The notes beneath the pieces were generated by a model. That model ran no database searches. It was given only the letters and a program-made list of their open reading frames with translations, and was not told where the DNA came from. A stretch of DNA of 64,000 nt from positions 1,240,001 through 1,304,000 of the forward strand of contig JAQTHY010000001.1 of NCBI GenBank assembly GCA_029433345.1, in the 5' to 3' direction. The position numbers were made by a program, and so were the translations under genes. This DNA comes from Orbaceae bacterium ESL0727 (lineage in GTDB: Bacteria; Pseudomonadota; Gammaproteobacteria; Enterobacterales; Orbaceae). This document shows positions 46,868 to 57,352 of this stretch, piece by piece; the stretch's first letter is position 1, and every line of letters starts with the position of its first letter.

Positions 46868-49573
46868 TTAATCCATCGCATCAACGGATGTCATGATCGC
46901 TTCACGTAACACGTAACAGATATCATCATTTAAGGCATTGTTATTATTATCGACCAAAATGAAAAGATCTTCTACATGTTCACCCATGGTAGCAATTTTA
47001 GCACTGCGTAATGAGAGATCTAAATTCGCAAATATCTCACCAACACAGGCAAGTAATCCGGGTCTATCTAAGGCAATGAGCTCCATATAGGTTTTGCGAT
47101 CACTGAGCGTGGATAAAAAATTGACTTGCGTAGGTACCGAAAATGGACGCAAACGCTGCTTTAATGGTTTTAGCGGTGATCGCTTATAAATAGGTTGTTG
47201 TAATACTTTTTCAAGGCTTTGTTGAATCATTTGATGACGATTTTGCGCCACAGTTTGTCCATTAGGTTCTAATACAATAAATGTATCTAAGGCAAATCCT
47301 TTTTTGTTGGTGCTGATTAATGCATCATGAATATTGAGATTACGCAGATTGAGATCATTACAGACCGAGGCAAATAGATAGCGTTTATCGGGTGAATAGA
47401 TAAAAATCTCGGTGCCGCCATGAAAAGGTTCTGTATTAATTAAGACTAACGTTTTACTGAGATCATGTCTGAGTAAGTTATGTGCATGCCAAACGATCTG
47501 TTCAGTCGTGTAGCGCACAAAATAATCAAACCGATAATCCAGCCAAAAAGTACGGATGGTTTGCGCATCGTAACCTTGTTGACATAAAATCGCAAAAGCT
47601 TCGCGTTTATGATTTCTGGCGATACTTCGTTGTTCGGGAATTTGGTGGATGCCTAAATCAAAGGATTGTTCGGCCGAAAAATAGAGTTCGCGCATTAAAC
47701 TTTGCTTCCAACTATTCCATAATGTTTCGTTGGTTGCGCAAACATCGGCCACCGTTAAGCAGAGTAAATATTGTAAACGGCGTTTATTTTTTACTTGTTG
47801 CACAAATTCACGGATAACGGCTGGATCTTGCAGATCGCGACTTTGTGCGGTCACTGACATCAGCAAGTGGTAACGGACTAACCAGACAATCAATTGGGTA
47901 TCTTTATCATCTAAGCCATGTTGTCGGCAAAATTTTTCGACTAATTGCGCGCCGAGTTCGGAATGATCCCCTTGGCGACCTTTAGCAATATCATGGAACA
48001 GTCCTGTAATTGTTAATAATTCGGGTTTAGCTAATTGGGCAAAGACGTGTGTACTGTTTGGGTGTTTTTGGGCATGGCTTTTGTTGCGTAAGCCATCGAG
48101 CTCAAGCAGCAGGCGAATGGTATGTTCATCGACGGTATAAGTATGGAATAGATCAAACTGCATCATGCCTGTAATATGTTTCCAATTAGGGATATAGGCA
48201 GCTAAAATGCCATGTCTATGCATCGGTAAAATCGCTTTTTTGATGGCATCGGGATGCTGAATAATGCGCATAAAAAGTTCGCGTGCACGAGGATCTTCAC
48301 TCAGTAATGTTGGCAGTTTGCGTCTTGCTGATCGCAGCTGCCGAAGTGTGTTGGAATAAATGCCTATCACGTGCGGATGTTGTAAAAGCGTATAAAACAA
48401 CTGCATTATCATTAAGAGGTCATGATGAAAAAGTTGATTATCACGGATATCGATCAGATTGTCACGAATTTGGAAATGTTCATCAATCGGATAAGGTTTA
48501 TTGTTCGGTGTTAGCGCTAATATCGATTCGGCAAATAACTGTAATAAGAGTTGATTTAATTCGGTAATATTATGCGCAACACGATAATAATCACGCATCA
48601 TTTTTTCGACAGGCGTATTGCGCTCACCTTTATAACCGAGCATTTTGGCAATGCTTAATTGGCGATCAAATAAGAGTCGATTATCGTAACGATTGATCAC
48701 CGAATGTAGCGCAAAACGCATTCGCCATAAAAAGCGTTCACAAGTTTTGAGCTCTTCGAGCTCTTCGGGCGTTAAATAATTTAGTTGAGCAATGTCAGAA
48801 AGGGGCACTCCCCCAAAATGACGGATTGCAATCCAGTGGATGGTTTGAATATCACGCAATCCTCCTGGACTATTTTTGAGGTCAGGCTCAAGATTGTAGG
48901 TGGTACTATGGTACTGTTTATGTCGTGTCGTTTGTTCATCGATTTTAGCACGATAAAAGGTAGCCGATGGCCAAATTTTATTAGTAAAAATCTGTTTGCG
49001 TAGTGCCTCTAGCAAAGTGGGACTACCGGCGATAAGGCGTGATTCAATCAAATTGGTCATCACCGTAATATCATTTTTCGCTTCTTGTAGACAGGTTTGT
49101 AGCGTTCTGACACTTTGCCCGATATCTAAATGCAGATCCCACAGTAAACGCATCAGATTACCAATTTGCTCTTCTATCGATTTGGTTAAAGGTTTATCAC
49201 TGAGAATCAAAATATCAATATCTGATAATGGATGTAGCTCGGCGCGCCCATAACCGCCAACAGCAATTAATGCGATACGGTTGCGCTTAAAAAGTGAGGA
49301 AACCTGTTCGGGAATTTGATAGTAATGCCATAAACGTTCGAGTAATTCATCAATAAAATGGCTACGCAAAGAAATGAGTTCTTCGATATCAATCTGCTGT
49401 TTATTCACGGATTGCTTAAGCGGCTTTTTTACCACATGTTCGGTAAACTGTTTGAGTGACCAAGCTTGGAAGGCGTCTAATTGTTGCTTTAAAAAGGTCA
49501 CATTGATCTGATTATCCAGAAAATTAAGCGGTGAAATAGGATAGGTGAGCGATGATCGCTTGCATTCATTCAT
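46868..49573 (-). CDS. glnD: Bifunctional uridylyltransferase/uridylyl-removing enzyme GlnD
   Basis: GlnD senses glutamine and adds or removes UMP on PII proteins, the top of the nitrogen cascade. The 901-residue product has the nucleotidyltransferase motif GGYGRAELHPLSDIDIL, the HD domain (TITGLFHDIAKGRQGDHSELG) and two C-terminal ACT domains (ALDTFIVLEPNG; MELIALDRPGLLACVGEIF). The frame opens at 49624, but ATG 49573 has AAGG 5 bases upstream and gives a length near that of E. coli (890). glnD is not next to map or dapD here. Confidence 0.95.
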   Translation of the reverse strand: MNECKRSSLTYPISPLNFLDNQINVTFLKQQLDAFQAWSLKQFTEHVVKKPLKQSVNKQQIDIEELISLRSHFIDELLERLWHYYQIPEQVSSLFKRNRIALIAVGGYGRAELHPLSDIDILILSDKPLTKSIEEQIGNLMRLLWDLHLDIGQSVRTLQTCLQEAKNDITVMTNLIESRLIAGSPTLLEALRKQIFTNKIWPSATFYRAKIDEQTTRHKQYHSTTYNLEPDLKNSPGGLRDIQTIHWIAIRHFGGVPLSDIAQLNYLTPEELEELKTCERFLWRMRFALHSVINRYDNRLLFDRQLSIAKMLGYKGERNTPVEKMMRDYYRVAHNITELNQLLLQLFAESILALTPNNKPYPIDEHFQIRDNLIDIRDNQLFHHDLLMIMQLFYTLLQHPHVIGIYSNTLRQLRSARRKLPTLLSEDPRARELFMRIIQHPDAIKKAILPMHRHGILAAYIPNWKHITGMMQFDLFHTYTVDEHTIRLLLELDGLRNKSHAQKHPNSTHVFAQLAKPELLTITGLFHDIAKGRQGDHSELGAQLVEKFCRQHGLDDKDTQLIVWLVRYHLLMSVTAQSRDLQDPAVIREFVQQVKNKRRLQYLLCLTVADVCATNETLWNSWKQSLMRELYFSAEQSFDLGIHQIPEQRSIARNHKREAFAILCQQGYDAQTIRTFWLDYRFDYFVRYTTEQIVWHAHNLLRHDLSKTLVLINTEPFHGGTEIFIYSPDKRYLFASVCNDLNLRNLNIHDALISTNKKGFALDTFIVLEPNGQTVAQNRHQMIQQSLEKVLQQPIYKRSPLKPLKQRLRPFSVPTQVNFLSTLSDRKTYMELIALDRPGLLACVGEIFANLDLSLRSAKIATMGEHVEDLFILVDNNNNALNDDICYVLREAIMTSVDAMD

Positions 49574-49637
49574 AACAACCTTATTTATAACAGTTGGCAT
49601 TTGACACAGATAATAATAAGACACCCAATTTTAATTT

Positions 49638-49676
49638 GGATGTTTCAGAGTCACTATACGTTTATGTAAAAATTTT
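49638..49676 (+). repeat. Dispersed intergenic repeat, copy 4
   Basis: GGATGTTTCAGAGTCACTA then TACGTTTATGTAAAAATTT, just upstream of glnD. It shares the GGATGTTTCAGA left end with copy 2. Confidence 0.75.
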
Positions 49677-50006
49677 ATTCTCATCCATGATTTCAGTAGG
49701 TTACCAATATACTCTATTATCTAAAATAGTGGTGAGAAACAGTTTATAACATTACTGAATAAATAACGCGAAAAAACTATCAAACAAACTACCGAACAAG
49801 CTACCGAAAAAACGCCTGAAAAACGACTTGATACAAAAATAGGCGAAATGTTGCTGCTGCGATTTAGGTACTAACTTCGGTATTGAGACGTTGTTGTTAG
49901 GACTTTGATACTGAGACTCTAGTATGGAGAATATCGTCCTCAGATCAGTTTATTTAGCCTGTTATGTTATTGATGTTGTGTGATTAATATTGTGTTATTG
50001 ATAATG

Positions 50007-50059
50007 TACGGTGAAAAAAGGAATTTAGGATTTGCAAACTTAATGCTTTTTTCACCGTA
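50007..50059 (-). terminator. 14-bp inverted repeat downstream of nrdB
   Basis: TACGGTGAAAAAAG (50007-50020) and CTTTTTTCACCGTA (50046-50059) are perfect inverted repeats with a 25-base loop. They lie 100 bases beyond the nrdB stop and may end that transcript, although no T tract follows. Confidence 0.5.
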
Positions 50060-50118
50060 ACATATTATATTATACCGTAAGATACTATACCGTAACATAC
50101 TATATCATAACATATTAT
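50054..50118. repeat. Four tandem 15-bp repeats
   Basis: ACCGTAACATATTAT, ACCGTAAGATACTAT, ACCGTAACATACTAT and ATCATAACATATTAT in line, with 5 extra bases after the first. The first unit overlaps the right arm of the 14-bp inverted repeat. Confidence 0.8.
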
Positions 50119-50159
50119 AAGGGTATCACAGCCGATCTTAACCGATCATTCAGCTAGAC

Positions 50160-51296
50160 TTAGAGTTCGAATTTACTCAGATCATGTTCGTCAATTTCGG
50201 AATCAATCTGTCCAACTAAATAAGAGCTCATTTCGGCTTCTTGCGGCGCGACTTGCACGTTATCCGAAACCAGCCAATTGTTAATCCATGGGATAGGGTT
50301 GGATTTGGTTGGGAAAGGTAAGGCTAGCCCAACAGCATGCATACGAATATTGGTGATATATTCGACATATTGACATAAAATTTCTTTATTGAGGCCGATC
50401 ATCGAGCCTCCTTCAAACAGGTAATCTGCCCACTCTTTTTCTTGATTAGCGGCTTGTAAGAATAGGTCATAAGCTTCTTGCTCACATTCTTTAGCGATAT
50501 CGGCCATTTCAGGATCATCTTCGCCACTGCGTAACGTATTGATCATAAATTGCGTACCGGTTAAGTGTAATGCTTCATCACGTGCGATTAGTTTGATAAT
50601 TTTTGCGTTACCTTCCATCAATTCACGTTCGGCGAAAGCAAAAGAGCAGGCAAAGCTGACATAAAAACGGATCGCTTCGAGGGCATTAACGCTCATTAAA
50701 CAGAGGTAAAGCTTCTTTTTCAGTTCTCGGCGGTTAATTGTTATCGTTTTGCCATTGACGGTATGTTTACCTTCACCCAGTAAATTGTAGTAGCTCGAAT
50801 AACTAATCAGATCATCATAAAAACCGGCAATATCGCTCGCGCGCTTTTGAATTTCGGTATTGGTGACAATATCATCAAAAATAATAGACGGATCATTAAC
50901 AATATTGCGGATAATATGTGTATAAGAACGGGAATGGATCGTTTCTGAAAACGACCAAGTTTCGACCCACGTTTCCAGTTCGGGAATCGAAATCAGTGGC
51001 AGTAAAGCGACATTGGGACTGCGCCCTTGAATAGAATCCAGCAGAGTTTGATATTTTAGGTTGCTAATAAAAATATGTTTTTCGTGTTCAGGCAAACTGG
51101 CGTAATCGATACGATCTTGTGAAATATCGACTTCTTCAGGGCGCCAAAAGAATGAAAGCTGTTTTTCGATTAATTTTTCAAACATCTCATATTTTTGCTG
51201 ATCATACCGAGCAACGTTAACCGATTGTCCTAAAAACATCGGTTCTTTTAATTGATCATTATGCACTTGTGAAAATGTGCTGTAATTCATACTCAT
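50160..51296 (-). CDS. nrdB: Ribonucleoside-diphosphate reductase beta subunit NrdB
   Basis: NrdB holds the diiron-tyrosyl radical cofactor of aerobic class Ia ribonucleotide reductase. The 378-residue product matches E. coli NrdB closely: [43 protein letters not shown] (iron ligands and the radical tyrosine), [13 protein letters not shown] and the C-terminal [14 protein letters not shown] that docks to NrdA. ATG 51296 has AAGGAG 8 bases upstream, favouring it over the ATG two codons later. It follows nrdA by 95 bases. Confidence 0.98.
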   Translation of the reverse strand: MSMNYSTFSQVHNDQLKEPMFLGQSVNVARYDQQKYEMFEKLIEKQLSFFWRPEEVDISQDRIDYASLPEHEKHIFISNLKYQTLLDSIQGRSPNVALLPLISIPELETWVETWSFSETIHSRSYTHIIRNIVNDPSIIFDDIVTNTEIQKRASDIAGFYDDLISYSSYYNLLGEGKHTVNGKTITINRRELKKKLYLCLMSVNALEAIRFYVSFACSFAFAERELMEGNAKIIKLIARDEALHLTGTQFMINTLRSGEDDPEMADIAKECEQEAYDLFLQAANQEKEWADYLFEGGSMIGLNKEILCQYVEYITNIRMHAVGLALPFPTKSNPIPWINNWLVSDNVQVAPQEAEMSSYLVGQIDSEIDEHDLSKFEL

Positions 51297-51391
51297 AAGA
51301 GCGACTCCTTAACGGAAAAGTAGGGGAAATATATAAGCATTGCTTCCCTAATTATCTTATTATGTTTGGTGATATTCGCTTAATCACTATC

Positions 51392-53677
51392 TTAAATTTT
51401 ACACGCACCACCTGCGCAATCATCATCATTTGCTGTTGCGGCTATATCATCTTGCATATCTTCGGCACCATCGCGTGTATTATGGTAATACAATGTTTTG
51501 ATACCATATTTATAGGCGGTAAGCAGATCGGCAAGTAGTTGTTGCATCGGTACTTTATCGTTAGGGAATTTAGTCGGATCATAATTGGTATTTGCCGAGA
51601 TAGATTGATCGACAAATTTTTGCATGATACCCACTAATTGTAAGTAGCCTATGTTATTAGGAATCTGCCATAACAGTTCATAATTATTTTTTAAATGTTC
51701 ATAATCGGGTACCACTTGGCGCAAGATACCGTCTTTTGACGCTTTTACACTCACATAACCACGTGGAGGTTCGATACCATTAGTGGCATTCGAAATTTGT
51801 GACGAGGTTTCGGATGGCATGAGTGCGGTTAATGTTGAATTACGTAATCCGTAGGTTTTGATGGATTCCCGTAAACTTTGCCAATCATAATGGAGTGGTT
51901 CTTGGGTTAATTTATCTAACTCTTTCTTATAGGTATCAATCGGTAAAATACCTTGTGAATAATTGGTTTCGTTAAATAATGGGCAGGCTCCCCTTTCTTT
52001 AGCCAGATTATTGGATGCTTTTAATAGATAATATTGCATCGCTTCAAAAGTACGATGAGTTAAATTATTGGCACTGCCATCGGAATATTTTACCCCGTGT
52101 TTGGCTAAATAATAGGCATAATTAATGACGCCGATGCCCAGTGTGCGGCGATTGAGCGATGATGAGCGAGCCGCAGGCACAGGATAATCTTGGTAATCCA
52201 ATAATGAATCGAGCGCACGGACCACTAAATCGGCTAAATCCTCGAAATCATCTAATGACTCAATTTGACCTAAATTGAAGGCGGATAATGTGCAAAGCGC
52301 GATTTCGCCATTGGCGTCATTAATATTGGTCAGCGGTTTGGTTGGTAACGCGATTTCCATACATAAATTAGACTGCTTAACCGGTGCTAGGCTAGCAATA
52401 AATGGACTATGCGTATTGCAATGATCCACATTTTGAATATAAATTCGCCCAGTCGAAGCCCGTTCTTGCATTAATAGCGCAAACAGTTCGGTTGCTTTGA
52501 CTTCGCGTTTACGAATTTGCGGATCCTGCTCATATTTTTGGTACAGTTCTTCAAATTTAGCTTGATCAGCAAAAAATGCATCATAAAGCCCTGGGACATC
52601 GGATGGACTAAATAGCGTAATATTTTCGTTTTTGATTAATCGTTGATACATAAGCTTATTTAGCTGTACACCGTAGTCCAAATGGCGGACACGGTTTTCT
52701 TCAACACCACGGTTGTTACGTAGCACTAATAAGCTTTCCACTTCTAAATGCCAAATTGGATAAAAGACAGTGGCCGCACCACCACGTACGCCACCTTGTG
52801 AACAAGATTTTACGGCAGTTTGGAAATATTTATAAAAAGGAATACAACCTGTATGGAAGGCTTCGCCACCGCGAATAGAACTGCCAAGGGCGCGAATTCT
52901 GCCGGCATTCACACCAATACCCGCCCGCTGTGAAACATATTTGACAATGGCACTGGCAGTCGCATTGATTGAATCTAAACTGTCATCACACTCAATAAGT
53001 ACACAAGAGCTAAATTGACGAGTTGGTGTGCGCACACCCGCCATAATAGGGGTCGGTAAGGAGATTTTGAATGTCGATACGGCATCATAAAAACGGTGAA
53101 TATAATCAAGACGCGTTTCTTTCGGGTAATTAGCAAAAAGGCATGCCGCAACAAGGATATAGAGGAATTGCGCACTTTCATAGATCTCACCGGTCACGCG
53201 ATTTTGGACTAAATATTTGCCTTCTAGCTGTTTTACTGCAGCATATGAAAAGGTCATATCGCGCCAATGATCAATAAAACTATCCATCTCGGCAAATTCT
53301 TCTGGCGTATAATCGGTTAATAAATGTTTATCATACCGTTTCATCGCAACTAATTTGCTGACATGATCATAAAGTGTTGGTGGCGTAAATTGGTTATACG
53401 CTTTTTTGCGGAGATGGAAGATAGCTAAACGCGCTGCTAAATATTGATAATCAGGGGCATCTTGCGAAATCAGATCAGCGGCTGCACGAATAATGGTTTC
53501 ATGGATATCAGAGGTTCGAATACCGTCATAAAACTGAATATGCGAACGGAGCTCGACTTGCGACACGGATACATTGTGTAATCCTTCCGCAGCCCAAGTG
53601 ATCACACGGTGGATTTTGTCCAGGTTAATTGGTTCTTTTTGTCCGTTTCGCTTAGTGACTAATATCGATTTGTTCAT
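51392..53677 (-). CDS. nrdA: Ribonucleoside-diphosphate reductase alpha subunit NrdA
   Basis: NrdA is the catalytic subunit that converts ribonucleoside diphosphates to deoxy forms. The 761-residue product (761 in E. coli) has an N-terminal ATP cone (SILVTKRNGQKEPINLDKIHR), the active-site cysteine of SSCVLIECDDSL, the NLCMEIALPTKPL loop and the C-terminal redox pair CAGGAC. It heads nrdAB. Two NrdR-type boxes 31 bases apart lie 66-112 bases upstream. Confidence 0.98.
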   Translation of the reverse strand: MNKSILVTKRNGQKEPINLDKIHRVITWAAEGLHNVSVSQVELRSHIQFYDGIRTSDIHETIIRAAADLISQDAPDYQYLAARLAIFHLRKKAYNQFTPPTLYDHVSKLVAMKRYDKHLLTDYTPEEFAEMDSFIDHWRDMTFSYAAVKQLEGKYLVQNRVTGEIYESAQFLYILVAACLFANYPKETRLDYIHRFYDAVSTFKISLPTPIMAGVRTPTRQFSSCVLIECDDSLDSINATASAIVKYVSQRAGIGVNAGRIRALGSSIRGGEAFHTGCIPFYKYFQTAVKSCSQGGVRGGAATVFYPIWHLEVESLLVLRNNRGVEENRVRHLDYGVQLNKLMYQRLIKNENITLFSPSDVPGLYDAFFADQAKFEELYQKYEQDPQIRKREVKATELFALLMQERASTGRIYIQNVDHCNTHSPFIASLAPVKQSNLCMEIALPTKPLTNINDANGEIALCTLSAFNLGQIESLDDFEDLADLVVRALDSLLDYQDYPVPAARSSSLNRRTLGIGVINYAYYLAKHGVKYSDGSANNLTHRTFEAMQYYLLKASNNLAKERGACPLFNETNYSQGILPIDTYKKELDKLTQEPLHYDWQSLRESIKTYGLRNSTLTALMPSETSSQISNATNGIEPPRGYVSVKASKDGILRQVVPDYEHLKNNYELLWQIPNNIGYLQLVGIMQKFVDQSISANTNYDPTKFPNDKVPMQQLLADLLTAYKYGIKTLYYHNTRDGAEDMQDDIAATANDDDCAGGACKI

Positions 53678-53742
53678 TCATTGTTACCCATTTTTCTCAA
53701 CACATTACATAACGGTTATCATAATGGATATCTTGAATTAAT

Positions 53743-53789
53743 ACAATATATAGTATGTGCTAATATTTTTATTACCACATATAGTAGCT
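53743..53789 (-). promoter_or_regulatory. Pair of NrdR-type boxes upstream of nrdA
   Basis: ACAATATATAGTATGT (53743-53758) matches 13 of 16 positions of the NrdR box consensus ACACWATATATWGTGT. A second, weaker box ACCACATATAGTAGCT (53774-53789) shares 11 of 16 positions with the first. Their centres are 31 bases apart, about three helical turns, the known spacing of paired NrdR boxes. Confidence 0.7.
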
Positions 53790-53879
53790 TAAGGCTAATA
53801 ATTGTTTTTTAATCAAAATTGGGCAGGAGTGCGTATTTAATAACCAGGATTCGGTTGGCGTTGTGTTGGGTGCAGGCGT

Positions 53880-53909
53880 CTATTCCGCCACTGATGATCG
53901 ACGGAATAG
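53880..53909. terminator. Hairpin after SinI-like protein C
   Basis: CTATTCCG (53880-53887) with CGGAATAG (53902-53909) and a 14-base loop, 49 bases beyond the stop of protein C. No T tract. It resembles the hairpin at 45859-45890. Confidence 0.5.
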
Positions 53910-53957
53910 TATACTGCAAGATAACCACCATTGGCAAAGATAATGGTGGTAAACAAG

Positions 53958-55355
53958 TTAGCGAGAGGAGACCGAAGTACAGATCCCATTTTTTGAATCT
54001 GCTTCACTAACACAGTGATATTTCGCATTATAAGTATGTAAATCACAATACTGATTTCTGCCAGTATCATATAACCAAATACGACGATATGCATTCCCTT
54101 GTGATGACGCAGCTGCCCATGAACCTGGATAAGTGGTTTGGGTCGGATCGCCCCATTCTCCTAAAAGCGTCCCTATTTCACGGGTAAAGTTTGCCGAACC
54201 TGCCGAATTACCAAATGGGGCGTTACTGACTTCATCAGAATTGCTGATACGGTAGATTCCAGGCGTGTCTAAACAACCTGCCACAACATTAGGTGCCGAT
54301 GTGGTATTGGCTAGATTTTTCCCTGCTTGATTTTTATCCCAACTGGTAAACCATTTAGTAATGGTAAACGGATACTCAATTTTATAACCGGTTGTTTTAT
54401 GGATACCTTGTACAAGAACAGAATAACCGGTACCCGAACCGATGACATAATTCCAAGCGGTTTGTGAACTGAGTGCGGCAGCTGTATTAAACGTGATAGT
54501 CACAACGTTAGCATTGCTTGTTAGTGAAGCAAGTTCATTGCCGCGTACCAGTGTCCAATTATATTGATTTGCCACCCCATCTTTAGCTAAAAGTAAATCA
54601 AATTTCGCACCATAAAAAGCAGTGGTAGGGAAATTTATAGCTGGATTGGTATGGGATTGTATTAAAAAACCATTTCTAGCATCCCATTGTGTGGCTGATA
54701 CCCCAGTTGCTTGGGTAGGATTCAATTCAGGTTTTGCATAACAAAATCCGGTATCTTCTAATATCGTATAAGTTCTCGACGGTTGGGTCGTCACAATATC
54801 ATTAGGATATGGCGTATTAATCGGATTGCCATATTTGGATGATAACAGTAAATTAGCGGAAACTTTTACTTTGAATGGACCGGCTTTCCCTGCTTTAGTC
54901 AGCGAACAGAAGGTGTCGGTAGCAGTAGGGGTAAATTCGACTAATTTATTAGTACTATCAGTATAGTACCATGTCATGCTTATCGGTGAGGTCGCCACTA
55001 AATCTTTGAATTCATCACCATCAAGATCAACATATTCACTACTGTTGGGTTGCTTTAATGGCGCAATTGCAAATTTATCTTTAAAGGGATAGGCTGTTAA
55101 TAAGAACATATTTTTGATATCATCACCATAATGGTTATTACCGTTAACAGCTAAACCAAAAAGATCAAGATTATCAATATGTGTTTCCATATCGGTTGTA
55201 AATGTTGGTCGATGGCCTTGCAATTCCTTGACAGTCGAAATATCTAAGGTTGCTTGACAAAGGGGGATTATGTTAAATAGCAATATGTTATAAAGCATTG
55301 TCTTTATAAATGCTTTTGAAACAAATTTTTTGCTCATAAAGCGACTTATTTTCAT
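53958..55355 (-). CDS. Secreted SinI-like adhesion-domain protein C
   Basis: A 465-residue divergent paralogue of the proteins at 5411 and 43499. The signal peptide covers about 14-35 (FIKTMLYNILLFNIIPLCQA). Shared blocks: LQGHRPTFTTDM, DGDEF, RNGFLIQSHTNPAINFPTT, YPFTITKWFTSWD, YRISNSDEVSNAPFG and FTREIGTLLGEWGDP. Unlike A and B it ends with a cysteine-rich tail (YCDLHTYNAKYHCVSEADSK). The frame opens at 55379, but ATG 55355 has AAGGA 6-7 bases upstream. It stands alone between nrdA and rarA. Family assignment is tentative. Confidence 0.7.
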   Translation of the reverse strand: MKISRFMSKKFVSKAFIKTMLYNILLFNIIPLCQATLDISTVKELQGHRPTFTTDMETHIDNLDLFGLAVNGNNHYGDDIKNMFLLTAYPFKDKFAIAPLKQPNSSEYVDLDGDEFKDLVATSPISMTWYYTDSTNKLVEFTPTATDTFCSLTKAGKAGPFKVKVSANLLLSSKYGNPINTPYPNDIVTTQPSRTYTILEDTGFCYAKPELNPTQATGVSATQWDARNGFLIQSHTNPAINFPTTAFYGAKFDLLLAKDGVANQYNWTLVRGNELASLTSNANVVTITFNTAAALSSQTAWNYVIGSGTGYSVLVQGIHKTTGYKIEYPFTITKWFTSWDKNQAGKNLANTTSAPNVVAGCLDTPGIYRISNSDEVSNAPFGNSAGSANFTREIGTLLGEWGDPTQTTYPGSWAAASSQGNAYRRIWLYDTGRNQYCDLHTYNAKYHCVSEADSKNGICTSVSSR

Positions 55356-55833
55356 ATTTTGTCCTTTTTTATTCACCATTGGTAAATAATTTATATTTAT
55401 TATTTTTAAATTTAATTTTAATTTTAATTTTAATTTGAAGAGATAACGAATTGTTCTTTATAAAATAATTTGATTAAAAATCATTACGGTAAGAGATCGA
55501 TTATTAAAAACTATCTATATCATTATTATCCTTCCTTAAAAATATCAATAATCATTGATGAATTATCTGTTTACCGTCTATAAATGAATAAAAAATAACT
55601 AATTCATATGATTAAGTTAATTAACTAACTGTGATTTGGTATGTTTTATTTTAGTGACGAAATGGAATTAAGTAAATAGATTATTTATATTAATTATTGC
55701 TAAATTGATAAAATATATAAAATATATAAAATAAATAGACTCTTAAAAGAGTTTAAGGGGCAATTTGTTTCTTTTTTTACGTGGGTGATAGGGTGATAAC
55801 GATGCTAAAAACAATGGTAAAAAATGGAGATTC
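55356..55833. other. AT-rich gap between SinI-like protein C and rarA
   Basis: About 480 bases containing TTTTAATTTTAATTTTAAT-like repeats near 55405-55435 and AAAATATATAAAATATATAA near 55710-55730. It must include the promoter of protein C. No gene or structured RNA was recognised. Confidence 0.4.
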
Positions 55834-55867
55834 AAACTAATGCCTCTACATTGAAAGGCATTAGTTT
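55834..55867 (-). terminator. Terminator of rarA
   Basis: AAACTAATGCCT and AGGCATTAGTTT form a perfect 12-bp stem with a 10-base loop, 11 bases beyond the rarA stop codon. Confidence 0.7.
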
Positions 55868-55878
55868 GCGTATGACTA

Positions 55879-57222
55879 TTATTTTTTATTGGTTGGATAA
55901 CGCTTAATTGGACTATTTTGGTTTTGCATTTCGATCCACGCCAATTTTTCGCGATAGTTTTTTTCTGCGCCACGTGTAGTTGGATGGTAATAGTGAGTAT
56001 CGGCCATTTCGGGTGGAAAATAGTTTTCACCTGCGGCAAACGCGTTAGGTTCATCATGTGCATAGCGGTATTGTGCGCCATAACCTAACTCTTTCATCAA
56101 GTTGGTTGGTGCATTGCGTAGATGATCGGGAACATCGTAATCCGGCAATGCTTTGGCATCTTTTATGGCTTGCTTGAAGGCGAGGTAAACAGCATTACTC
56201 TTGGGTGCACACGCCAGGTAAATAATTGCTTGCGCGATGGCTCGTTCACCTTCGGCGGGGCCAACACGCGTAAAACAGTCCCAAGCGGCTAGCGCAACTT
56301 GCATGGCTCTAGGATCGGCATTACCCACATCTTCAGAAGCAATCGCTAATAAACGACGCGCAACGTAAAGTGGATCGCCGCCGGCAGTAATAATGCGGGC
56401 ATACCAGTAAAGTGCAGCATCGGGCGCTGAACCTCGAATCGATTTATGCACGGCAGAGATCAGATCATAAAAGCGATCACCTTGATTATCAAAACGTGCA
56501 CTACGTTCCCCAATGACCTCTTTCAGTAAAGCAGGTGTTAAGGGCTCACCATTAGCCATATCGATCAACAATTCAAGAGTATTCAAGGCACGGCGCGCAT
56601 CACCGCAGACAAATTCGGCAATCTGTTTTTGTGTCTCTTTCGGCAATGTGATGTCTGTTTTTCCATAACCGCGATCAGGATCACTCATCGCTTGTTGTAA
56701 AATCTTCTCAATATCTTCAGGGGTTAATGATTTTAAAAGATAGATTCGTGCTCGTGAAAGTAGTGCAGAATTTAATTCAAAAGATGGATTTTCGGTGGTT
56801 GCGCCAATAAACGTCACGGTGCCATCTTCAACAAAAGGAAGAAAAGCATCTTGCTGACTTTTATTAAAACGGTGCACTTCATCCACAAATAAAATAGTCC
56901 GAATACCGGCTTGTTGATTGATTTTAGCCCGTTCAACTGCTTCGCGAATATCCTTAATTCCTGCTGTTACAGCAGACAGTCGTTCGACTTTGGCATGGGC
57001 ATGGTGGGCAATAATTTCAGCCAAGGTGGTTTTGCCTGTTCCCGGTGGCCCCCACAAAATCATCGAATGCAAATTACCGGCTTCGATGGTTTTAGGCAAC
57101 GGTTTGCCTTTGCCAAGCAGGTGGGTTTGTCCAATATATTCATTTAATGTTCGTGGGCGCATGCGTGCAGCTAGCGGCTTGAATTCATCACTGTTGGCAA
57201 ACTCAAAAGCAAGACTTGACAT
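55879..57222 (-). CDS. rarA: Replication-associated recombination protein A (RarA/MgsA)
   Basis: RarA is an AAA+ ATPase of the clamp-loader group that acts at blocked forks. The 447-residue product has [17 protein letters not shown], Walker [10 protein letters not shown] at 58-66, Walker B DEVH at 115-118, the [18 protein letters not shown] sensor region and the tetramerisation domain ending with [14 protein letters not shown]. It is divergent from lolA, whereas in E. coli lolA and rarA are consecutive on one strand, so this pair has been inverted. Confidence 0.96.
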   Translation of the reverse strand: MSSLAFEFANSDEFKPLAARMRPRTLNEYIGQTHLLGKGKPLPKTIEAGNLHSMILWGPPGTGKTTLAEIIAHHAHAKVERLSAVTAGIKDIREAVERAKINQQAGIRTILFVDEVHRFNKSQQDAFLPFVEDGTVTFIGATTENPSFELNSALLSRARIYLLKSLTPEDIEKILQQAMSDPDRGYGKTDITLPKETQKQIAEFVCGDARRALNTLELLIDMANGEPLTPALLKEVIGERSARFDNQGDRFYDLISAVHKSIRGSAPDAALYWYARIITAGGDPLYVARRLLAIASEDVGNADPRAMQVALAAWDCFTRVGPAEGERAIAQAIIYLACAPKSNAVYLAFKQAIKDAKALPDYDVPDHLRNAPTNLMKELGYGAQYRYAHDEPNAFAAGENYFPPEMADTHYYHPTTRGAEKNYREKLAWIEMQNQNSPIKRYPTNKK

Positions 57223-57352
57223 AAAAAATCACCTATTACTGTAAATCATTTTGTGATTGCAAATAATCGATATATTATACAACTTGCGCTGTAAAAGCGG
57301 TATCTTAAAAATGGTATCCTAACGACAGTCTTATAAAGAAGAAGGATTGCTT

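Noticed and set aside
47482-47817. Plus-strand 111-codon frame opposite glnD
   Set aside because: It is a shadow of the GlnD reading frame with no independent support.
50054-50118. Short CRISPR-like array
   Set aside because: Units are 15 bases with no spacers and no cas genes are in the window.
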